Source of the DNA: SAR116 cluster bacterium
GTDB lineage: Bacteria; Pseudomonadota; Alphaproteobacteria; Puniceispirillales; Puniceispirillaceae
Length of the DNA stretch: 17,691 nucleotides
Assembly: GCA_004213025.1 (NCBI GenBank)
Contig: SHBC01000015.1
Location: 1 to 17,691 of the forward strand
Direction of reading: 5' to 3'
Shown: piece by piece, positions 12,764-17,691 of the stretch
Position numbering within the stretch: position 1 is the stretch's first letter
How the letters are laid out: each line of letters begins with the position of its first letter
Program-made: the position numbers and the translations under genes
The notes under the pieces: model-generated
What the model was told of the DNA's origin: nothing
Seen by the model: the letters and a program-made list of their open reading frames with translations, nothing else
Databases searched by the model: none

Positions 12764-14791
12764 ATGAGCCTGATGCAGGTCCAGTCATTTGTCGCCGGAA
12801 AGTGGGTGACACCGGAATCAGGTCTGGCGCCGCTTCACAACGCCTGTACAGGCGCGGTGATCGGCCATGCCGGTACCGGTGCGCCCGACGTCATGGCGAT
12901 GTACCACCATGCGCTGACGCATGGCGGGCCGGCACTTCGCGCGATGAGTTTCCATGACCGGGCCCGCATGCTGAAGGCGCTGGCGCAATATCTGTCCGCC
13001 CGCAAGGCCGAGCTTTATGAGCTGTCCTATCTCACCGGCGCGACAAAATCCGACAGCTGGATCGATATTGATGGCGGCATCGGCACGATGTTTGTCTTCG
13101 CTTCGAAAGGGCGGCGCGAGATGCCGGACTCGCGCGTCTATCTTGATGGCGATGTCGAGATGTTGTCGCGTGGTGGCAGCTTCGTCGGTCAGCATGTCTG
13201 CACCCCGCTGCAGGGTGTCGCGGTTCATATCAATGCTTTCAATTTCCCGGTCTGGGGCATGCTGGAAAAGCTGGCCCCGACCTTGCTTGCCGGCATGCCG
13301 GCGATCATCAAGCCGGCAACGGTGACAGGCTATGTCGCCGAGGCGGCGTTTCGCATGATCCTGGAATCGGGCTGTCTTCCGGACGGCGCGGTGCAGTTTG
13401 TCTCCGGCAGGCTCGGCCCGCTTCTTGACGAGCTTGGCCCGCAGGATGCTGTCAGTTTCACCGGTTCTGCCGATACCGCGCTGGCGCTTCGCGGCACGAA
13501 AAATCTGCTTCGTAACTCGGTCAGGTTTGCCGCCGAACAGGACAGTCTGAACGCCACCATCCTTGGCGGTGATGTTGCCGTCGGTGATCCGGAGTTCGAT
13601 CTGTTCGTGAAAGAGGTGGTGACCGAAATCACCGCCAAGGCAGGCCAGAAATGCACCGCCGTGCGACGGATCCTGGTGCCGGCGCCGCTTCGTGGTCCGA
13701 TTGCCGAGGCGCTGTCGGCCCGGCTTGCCGAGGTGACGCTTGGCGATCCGCGCCTGCAGGAGGTCGGTATGGGGGCGCTTGCCGGGGCTGGCCAGAAACA
13801 GGATGTCCTTGGCACATGCGCGCTGTTTGCCGATGAGGCGCGCTGCATCATCGGCGGCGAGGCGCCGCGTCTGACCGGCGAGGGCCTTGACGGTGGTGCG
13901 TGGGTGGCGCCGACGATCTTTGACTGCGCCGACCCCGATGCCGCAACCCATCTTCATGAAAAGGAGGCCTTCGGGCCGGTCGCCTGCCTGATGCCTTACC
14001 GCGATTCCGATCATGCGGCGTTGCTGGCCAATCGTGGCGGCGGGGCGCTTGTCACCTCGGTGGTGACGCGCGATGCGGCGCTGGCGCATCAGTTCGTCGC
14101 CGCCAGCGCCAGCCATCATGGCAGGCTGTATTTCAACAACCGCGATTCGATGGCAGAGGCCACCGGCCATGGCTCGCCACTGCCGCATATGGTGCATGGC
14201 GGCCCGGGGCGCGCCGGCGGCAGCGAGGAACTTGGCGGCATTCGCGCGGTCAAGCATTACATGCAGCGTACCGCCCTGCAGGGCCCGCCAGCCCTGTTGT
14301 CGGCGGCTGGTGAAACCTGGCTTGCCGGCAGCCCGACGCATGAAGGGCCGGCGCATCCGTTCCGCCGCCGGTTTGGCGATCTGGCGCTTGGCGAGACGCT
14401 GGTCACCCAGCCGCGCCGGGTCACCGCCGAGGATATCGCGCATTTCGCCGATTTCACCGGTGACGGTTTCTATGCCCACACGGATGCCGAGGCGGCGGCG
14501 ACGAACCCGTTCTTCCCGGGAATCGTCGCGCATGGTTATCTTCTTCTCAGTTTTGCCGCCGGCATGTTTGTCGACCCGGCGCCGGGGCCGGTGCTGGCCA
14601 ATACCGGGCTGAACGGGCTGAGCTTCGAGAAGCCGGTCACCCCCGGCACCGACATCACCGTCCATCTGACGGTAAAGCGCAAGACCAGACGCACCGATGA
14701 ATATGGCGAGGTGCGCTGGCATGTTGAACTTCGCGACCATGAGGATGAGCTGGTGGCGCGCTATGAGCTGCTGACAATGGTAGCCATCTAG
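12764..14791 (+). CDS. paaZ: Bifunctional oxepin-CoA hydrolase / semialdehyde dehydrogenase PaaZ
   Basis: A 675-residue fusion, close to E. coli PaaZ (681). The C-terminal MaoC-type hydratase domain (about 535-675) opens the ring of oxepin-CoA, and the N-terminal aldehyde dehydrogenase domain (about 1-520) oxidises the resulting semialdehyde with NADP. Dehydrogenase residues are Glu258 in FAAEQDSLN and nucleophile Cys297 in GQKCTAVRR, with [10 protein letters not shown] and FTGSADTA in the coenzyme region. The hydratase catalytic pair is Asp567/His572 in GDGFYAHTD, followed by [10 protein letters not shown]. Both active sites look intact. The ATG at 12764 follows SD GGAG (12750-12753). In the cell the product is 3-oxo-5,6-dehydrosuberyl-CoA, passed to PaaJ and PaaF/H (not here). 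It leads the epoxidase operon and is divergent from paaG, whose product makes its substrate. Confidence 0.96.
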   Translation: MSLMQVQSFVAGKWVTPESGLAPLHNACTGAVIGHAGTGAPDVMAMYHHALTHGGPALRAMSFHDRARMLKALAQYLSARKAELYELSYLTGATKSDSWIDIDGGIGTMFVFASKGRREMPDSRVYLDGDVEMLSRGGSFVGQHVCTPLQGVAVHINAFNFPVWGMLEKLAPTLLAGMPAIIKPATVTGYVAEAAFRMILESGCLPDGAVQFVSGRLGPLLDELGPQDAVSFTGSADTALALRGTKNLLRNSVRFAAEQDSLNATILGGDVAVGDPEFDLFVKEVVTEITAKAGQKCTAVRRILVPAPLRGPIAEALSARLAEVTLGDPRLQEVGMGALAGAGQKQDVLGTCALFADEARCIIGGEAPRLTGEGLDGGAWVAPTIFDCADPDAATHLHEKEAFGPVACLMPYRDSDHAALLANRGGGALVTSVVTRDAALAHQFVAASASHHGRLYFNNRDSMAEATGHGSPLPHMVHGGPGRAGGSEELGGIRAVKHYMQRTALQGPPALLSAAGETWLAGSPTHEGPAHPFRRRFGDLALGETLVTQPRRVTAEDIAHFADFTGDGFYAHTDAEAAATNPFFPGIVAHGYLLLSFAAGMFVDPAPGPVLANTGLNGLSFEKPVTPGTDITVHLTVKRKTRRTDEYGEVRWHVELRDHEDELVARYELLTMVAI

Positions 14792-14818
14792 TGTGGCTAT
14801 TTGGGGTGGCCATCAAGA
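14780..14818 (+). repeat. Three 13-bp tandem repeats at the paaZ-paaA junction
   Basis: Units GTAGCCATCTAGT, GTGGCTATTTGGG and GTGGCCATCAAGA lie end to end at 14780-14792, 14793-14805 and 14806-14818; the first eight bases GTrGCyAT are kept in all three. The first holds the end and stop codon of paaZ. The paaA SD follows directly. A GTG overlapping the paaZ stop (14791) opens a 21-codon frame ending at 14856, just inside paaA; translation of it is unproven. Confidence 0.7.
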
Positions 14819-14837
14819 CCGGAAAGGACCAACCGCA

Positions 14838-15815
14838 ATGTATTCGCAAGGACTGATCGGCGCCGACGGGCGCACCGTCGAGGATGACGAGTTTCTCGCC
14901 CGTTTTCAGGCCCGGATCGATGATGAGCAGAAGATCGAGCCGAATGACGAGATGCCGGAAGGCTATCGTCGCACGCTTGTCAGGCAGATCGGCCAGCATG
15001 CGCATTCCGAGATTGTCGGCATGCTTCCCGAGGGCAACTGGATCACCCGCGCGCCGTCACTTCGCCGCAAGGCCTCGCTTCTGGCCAAGGTCCAGGATGA
15101 AGGCGGGCATGGCCTGTATCTCTATTCCGCTGCCGAGACGCTTGGCGTCAGCCGCGAACAGATGACCGAGGAGTTGATCGACGGGACGGCGAAATATTCC
15201 TCGATCTTCAATTACCCGACGCTGAGCTGGGCCGATATCGGCACCATCGGCTGGCTTGTCGACGGCGCCGCCATTATGAACCAGATCCCGCTCTGCCGCT
15301 GTTCCTACGGCCCCTATGCGCGGGCGATGATCCGCATCTGCAAGGAGGAAAGCTTCCACCAGCGTCAGGGCTATGAAATCGTCATGACGCTGGCGCAGGG
15401 GTCGCCGGACCAAAAGGCGATGGCCCAGGAATCGTTGAACCGGTTCTGGCAGCCGGTGCTGATGATGTTTGGCCCGCCGGACAGCGAATCGCGTAACACC
15501 GACCAGTCGGTGAAATGGAAGATCAAGCGCTTCACCAATGATGAGCTTCGTCAGAAATTTGTCGATGCCACCGTGCCGCAGGCCGAATATCTTGGGCTGA
15601 CCATCCCCGACCCTGAATTGAAATGGAATGAAGAGCGGCAAAGCTATGATTTCGGCCCGATCAACTGGGATGAATTCTGGCGCGTCGTCAAGGGCAACGG
15701 GCCGATGAACCGCGAGCGCGTCGCCGCCCGCCGCAAGGCCTGGGATGACGGCGCGTGGGTTCGCGAGGCGGCGCTGGCGCATGCCGCCAAACGGCAGGCC
15801 CAGGCAGCAGAATGA
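14838..15815 (+). CDS. paaA: Phenylacetyl-CoA epoxidase oxygenase subunit PaaA
   Basis: A 325-residue catalytic alpha subunit of the bacterial multicomponent di-iron epoxidase that converts phenylacetyl-CoA to the 1,2-epoxide. Six di-iron ligands line up with E. coli PaaA at a constant offset of 16: Glu58 (HSEIVG), Glu88 and His91 (QDEGGH), Asp142 (WLVDGAA), Glu171 and His174 (EESFHQ). Blocks such as [13 protein letters not shown] and [14 protein letters not shown] are nearly unchanged from E. coli as I recall it. ATG 14838 ([11 protein letters not shown]) with SD GGAAAGGA is preferred over an in-frame GTG at 14793 that lies in the 13-bp repeats. It is followed by paaB with a 16-bp gap. The N-terminus is about 16 residues longer than in E. 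coli. Confidence 0.97.
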   Translation: MYSQGLIGADGRTVEDDEFLARFQARIDDEQKIEPNDEMPEGYRRTLVRQIGQHAHSEIVGMLPEGNWITRAPSLRRKASLLAKVQDEGGHGLYLYSAAETLGVSREQMTEELIDGTAKYSSIFNYPTLSWADIGTIGWLVDGAAIMNQIPLCRCSYGPYARAMIRICKEESFHQRQGYEIVMTLAQGSPDQKAMAQESLNRFWQPVLMMFGPPDSESRNTDQSVKWKIKRFTNDELRQKFVDATVPQAEYLGLTIPDPELKWNEERQSYDFGPINWDEFWRVVKGNGPMNRERVAARRKAWDDGAWVREAALAHAAKRQAQAAE

Positions 15816-15835
15816 GGGGCGGAGATATCTCATGA
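15812..15835 (+). other. Seven-codon mini-ORF linking paaA and paaB
   Basis: The paaA stop overlaps an ATG (ATGA at 15812-15815). This opens MRGGDIS, and its TGA (15833-15835) overlaps the paaB ATG (15832-15834), again as ATGA. The mini-ORF contains the SD of paaB (GGAG, 15821-15824). It spans the whole gap, so a ribosome ending paaA could in principle reach paaB by two reinitiation steps. Chance is a real alternative for a single case. Confidence 0.3.
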
Positions 15836-16158
15836 GTGATGATACGCACAACCCAATGCCCCAAAATCTGATACCCCAGAACCTGATGCCATTATGGGAG
15901 GTGTTCATCCGCCCGCGGACCGGCCTTGCCCACAGCCATGTCGGTTCGGTCCATGCCAGCGACGAGGTGATGGCGGTTCAGGCGGCGCGCGATGTCTATA
16001 CCCGCCGCGGCGAAGGTGTCTCGATCTGGGTTGTGCCGTCGGCCAGCATCACCGCCTCCGACCCGGACCAGCGGGACGAGAATTTCGAGCCGTCAGCCTC
16101 AAAGGTCTACCGGCACCCGTCCTTCTATGACATTCCCGATGATGTGGGCCATATGTGA
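15832..16158 (+). CDS. paaB: Phenylacetyl-CoA epoxidase subunit PaaB with repeat-bearing N-terminus
   Basis: A 108-residue small subunit that bridges and orders the PaaA-PaaC complex. The core MPLWEVFIRPRTGLAHSHVG, AARDVYTRRGEGVSIWVV and SKVYRHPSFYDIPDDVGHM matches E. coli PaaB (95 residues) throughout. The extra N-terminal part is made of pentapeptide repeats: MPQNL (9-13), IPQNL (14-18), then M19 entering the conserved core. Start ATG 15832 has SD GGAG seven bases upstream. The internal ATGs at 15856 and 15886 are in frame but lack a good SD. The paaC gene begins one base inside the stop codon (TGATG). Confidence 0.95.
   Translation: MSDDTHNPMPQNLIPQNLMPLWEVFIRPRTGLAHSHVGSVHASDEVMAVQAARDVYTRRGEGVSIWVVPSASITASDPDQRDENFEPSASKVYRHPSFYDIPDDVGHM
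15856..15897 (+). repeat. 15-bp tandem repeat inside the paaB 5' coding region
   Basis: ATGCCCCAAAATCTG (15856-15870) is followed by ATACCCCAGAACCTG (15871-15885) and a partial third unit starting ATGCCA (15886). As a multiple of three it stays in frame and lengthens PaaB. The second unit resembles the units of the paaD-paaE array (ATACCC-AGA-rC), so the two arrays may share an origin. Confidence 0.75.
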
Positions 16159-16952
16159 TGGCCGGCCGTGACGATCTCGCCACCGATCTCGCCAACGATC
16201 CTGCGGGTGATCTTCTGGCGCTGCTTCTGCGCATCGGCGATGACCATCTGATCCTTGGCCACAGGCTCAGCGAATGGTGCGGCCACGCCCCGATGCTGGA
16301 AGAGGATCTGGCACTGCCGAACATGGCGCTGGACCTGATCGGGACGGCGCGGATGTGCTATGGATACGCTGCCGAGATCGAGGGTGATGGCCGCGGTGAG
16401 GATGATTACGCCTTCCTTCGCGACGGCACGGATTTCCGTCACATGCTGATGGTCGAACGACCGAATGGTGATTTCGCCTTCACCATCCTGCGCCAGTTCC
16501 TGTTCGCGGCCTGGATGCATCCGGTCTGGGACGGGCTGACCCACGCCGCCGATGCGCGGCTTGCCGACCATGCCGGCAAGGCCGTCAAGGAAATGGCCTA
16601 TCATGTCCGGCACAGCGGCGAATGGGTGATCCGGCTTGGTGACGGCACCGCCGAAAGCGCCACCCGGATGCGGGCGGCGCTCGACGAGCTTGCTCCCTAT
16701 ATTGGCGAGATGTTCGAGAACGACGAGATAACGGAACGCCTTGTCGCGGCCGGGCTGCTTGCCGATCCGGCAACCGTCAGGGCGGCGTTCGACAGCACGG
16801 TTGCCCGCACATTCGTGATGGCGCAGCTGCCGCCACTCGATGTCATGTCCGGCATTTCCGGCGGCCGCACCGGCCGGCATGGCGAGGTGCTTGGCCATCT
16901 GCTGGCCGAGATGCAGTTCATGCAGCGATCCTATCCGGGGCTGACATGGTAG
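16158..16952 (+). CDS. paaC: Phenylacetyl-CoA epoxidase structural subunit PaaC
   Basis: A 264-residue ferritin-like beta subunit that pairs with PaaA but lacks a full di-iron site. Recognisable blocks are LLRIGDDHLILGHRLSEWCG, LALDLIGTAR-like ALDLIGTARMCYGYA, NGDFAFTILRQFLFAAW, MAYHVRHSGEWVIRLGDGT and the C-terminal LLAEMQFMQRSYPGLTW. Length is slightly above E. coli PaaC (248). ATG 16158 shares its first base with the paaB stop (TGATG), so initiation is by coupling; a GTG one codon upstream (16155) is possible. The stop codon (16950-16952) overlaps an ATG at 16946 that is the natural start of paaD. Confidence 0.95.
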   Translation: MAGRDDLATDLANDPAGDLLALLLRIGDDHLILGHRLSEWCGHAPMLEEDLALPNMALDLIGTARMCYGYAAEIEGDGRGEDDYAFLRDGTDFRHMLMVERPNGDFAFTILRQFLFAAWMHPVWDGLTHAADARLADHAGKAVKEMAYHVRHSGEWVIRLGDGTAESATRMRAALDELAPYIGEMFENDEITERLVAAGLLADPATVRAAFDSTVARTFVMAQLPPLDVMSGISGGRTGRHGEVLGHLLAEMQFMQRSYPGLTW

Positions 16953-17034
16953 TGGCGCACGACATCGACCGCGACATCACAGTGGCATCGACAGCGGCGA
17001 TCTGCTTGCCGACATTCGCCGCATCGCCGAATCG
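16946..17034 (+). other. paaD: Frame-disrupted N-terminal coding segment of paaD
   Basis: ATG 16946 overlaps the paaC stop (ATGGTAG) and reads MVVAHDIDRDIT, but this frame later ends without joining PaaD. The frame that continues into PaaD reads SGIDSGDLLADIRRIAESV just before the conserved PDPE. That stretch looks like the normal N-terminal helix of PaaD, but no ATG, GTG or TTG precedes it after its last stop at 16942-16944. One extra base between about 16976 and 16985 would join the two. No slippery heptamer is seen there. A direct repeat AGTGGC (16951 and 16981) and similar GACATC copies suggest an indel or a sequencing error. Confidence 0.55.
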
Positions 17035-17484
17035 GTGCCCGACCCGGAGCTTGTCGTGGTGACGGTCGGCGATCTCGGCATCATCCGCGATGTGCGCCGC
17101 GACGGCGCATCTGTCGAGATCGATGTCACCCCCACCTATTCGGCCTGTCCGGCGACGCTGGCTATCGAGCTTGCCATCGAGACCGCGGTTGCCGAGGCTG
17201 GGCATGATGTGCGTGTGCGGCGGGTCCTGGCGCCGGCCTGGACAACCGACTGGATCACCCCGGCCGGCCGGGCAAAGCTGAAGGATGCCGGCATTGCGCC
17301 GCCGCAGCGACGTGGCGATTCGCAGGCGGATGATGACGCCTATTTCGCCCGCCCGCAGGTGGCCTGTCCGCGCTGTGACAGCCTCGACACGGCGGAGCTG
17401 TCGGCCTTTGGCGCCACCGCCTGCAAGGCGCAATATCGCTGCCTGTCCTGCCGAGAGCCCTTCGACTATTTCAAATGCCTGTGA
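17035..17484 (+). CDS. paaD: Phenylacetate pathway Fe-S assembly protein PaaD (readable part)
   Basis: From the only in-frame conventional start, GTG 17035, this gives 149 residues; E. coli PaaD is about 165. The MIP18/DUF59 domain shows PDPELVVVTVGDLGIIRDV, DVTPTYSACPAT and APAWTTDWITPAGR. The C-terminal zinc-ribbon-like part has CPRC, then FGATACKAQYRCLSCREPFDYFKC. PaaD is needed for phenylacetate degradation and is thought to mature the Fe-S cluster of PaaE or the epoxidase. Starting at GTG 17035 would remove the first helix of the domain, and there is no SD, so the true start is probably 16946 with a frame change. Whether the gene works depends on that. It is followed by the 14-nt mini-ORF array and paaE. 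Confidence 0.9.
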   Translation: MPDPELVVVTVGDLGIIRDVRRDGASVEIDVTPTYSACPATLAIELAIETAVAEAGHDVRVRRVLAPAWTTDWITPAGRAKLKDAGIAPPQRRGDSQADDDAYFARPQVACPRCDSLDTAELSAFGATACKAQYRCLSCREPFDYFKCL

Positions 17485-17485
17485 G

Positions 17486-17545
17486 ATGACACCCCCAGCA
17501 TGACACCCCCAACATGATACCCGGAGCATGATACCCAGAGCATGA
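17486..17545 (+). repeat. 14-nt tandem repeat forming four ATGA-linked pentapeptide ORFs before paaE
   Basis: ATG occurs at 17486, 17500, 17514, 17528 and 17542, exactly 14 nt apart, and each is followed by A. The units read ATGACACCCCCAGC, ATGACACCCCCAAC, ATGATACCCGGAGC and ATGATACCCAGAGC. Each of the first four ATGs opens five codons and then TGA: MTPPA, MTPPT, MIPGA and MIPRA. Each TGA overlaps the next ATG as ATGA, and the fifth ATG is the start of paaE. The paaD stop lies one base before the first ATG. No well-spaced SD is present for paaE, so coupled reinitiation is a reasonable reading. The repeat is read directly; the function is inferred. Confidence 0.9.
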
Positions 17546-17691
17546 CACCAAAATTCCATCAGCTGACGATCCGCCATCTTGAGAGGTTTGGTGATTTCGC
17601 CGTGGCGCTCGGCTTTGCCGTGCCTGACGAGCTTGTCGAGTCCTACCGCTTTCTTCCCGGACAGTATCTGACACTTCGCGCCGATATTGAC
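17542..17691 (+). CDS. paaE: Phenylacetyl-CoA epoxidase reductase subunit PaaE, N-terminal part
   Basis: Only the first 50 codons are in the window. MTPKFHQLTIRHLERFG, then FAVPDELVESYRFLPGQYLTL, matches the start of PaaE, the FAD- and 2Fe-2S-containing NAD(P)H reductase that feeds electrons to the PaaABC oxygenase. The FRPGQxLTL-type motif begins the ferredoxin-reductase flavin domain; the C-terminal 2Fe-2S domain would lie beyond the edge. ATG 17542 is the fifth ATG of the 14-nt array and the only one whose frame stays open. Confidence 0.92.
   Translation, partial: MTPKFHQLTIRHLERFGDFAVALGFAVPDELVESYRFLPGQYLTLRADID

Noticed and set aside
12818..14740. 640-codon open frame on the minus strand opposite paaZ
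   Set aside because: It has no recognisable domain and lies entirely within paaZ, whose two catalytic domains are intact.
16970..17000. Programmed ribosomal frameshift in paaD
   Set aside because: No slippery heptamer, internal SD or clear downstream hairpin was seen; an indel is the simpler explanation.
17486..17545. CRISPR array from evenly spaced repeats before paaE
   Set aside because: Units are 14 bp, directly adjacent and without spacers, and no cas gene is nearby.

Overview
The window looks like an alphaproteobacterial chromosome segment. It is GC-rich with dense, often overlapping genes and clear Shine-Dalgarno (SD) sequences. It carries a TRAP transporter and a phenylacetyl-CoA pathway whose proteins resemble the proteobacterial ones closely. 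A marine Rhodospirillales/SAR116-like source is my guess; there is no rRNA or other taxonomic marker. I see no tRNA, rRNA, CRISPR, insertion sequence or integrase.

Layout: (1) 1-5423 is a transport and oxidation block. It holds a truncated arylformamidase-like alpha/beta hydrolase and a TRAP solute-binding protein on the minus strand. Divergent from them are a cupin, a PhzS-like FAD monooxygenase and the TRAP membrane subunits DctQ and DctM. (2) 5410-12481 is a seven-gene minus-strand operon. In transcription order it encodes PaaG, a cytochrome P450, a stand-alone AsnC/Lrp ligand-binding (RAM) domain, a NicX-like 2,5-dihydroxypyridine dioxygenase homologue, an alpha/beta hydrolase, an acyl-CoA dehydrogenase and an AMP-forming acyl-CoA ligase. 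(3) 12482-12763 is the divergent control region, with a TetR-type inverted repeat inside a plausible promoter. (4) 12764-17691 is paaZABCDE, with paaE cut by the window end.

PaaABCDE epoxidises phenylacetyl-CoA, PaaG isomerises the epoxide to oxepin-CoA and PaaZ opens and oxidises the ring. paaK, paaF, paaH and paaJ are not in the window. PaaG shares its operon with a P450, a pyridine-type ring-cleavage dioxygenase homologue and CoA-handling enzymes. This suggests an uncharacterised aromatic or N-heteroaromatic branch joined to the phenylacetate pathway. The TRAP block with its PhzS-like hydroxylase, cupin and formamidase-like hydrolase could supply a related carboxylate.

The most unusual signal is in the gaps. 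Most gene junctions on the plus strand carry short imperfect tandem repeats (11-19 bp units). At two of them the repeats duplicate the stop/start junction itself and make chains of five-codon mini-ORFs. Before paaE, four mini-ORFs (MTPPA, MTPPT, MIPGA, MIPRA) are linked by ATGA overlaps at exact 14-nt spacing, and the last ATGA is the paaE start. Before the FAD monooxygenase, MPGDD and MPKDD are linked as stop-C-ATG at 19-nt spacing. These look like termination-reinitiation relays or recurrent slippage products at gene starts. paaD appears to need a one-base frame change near its N-terminus.
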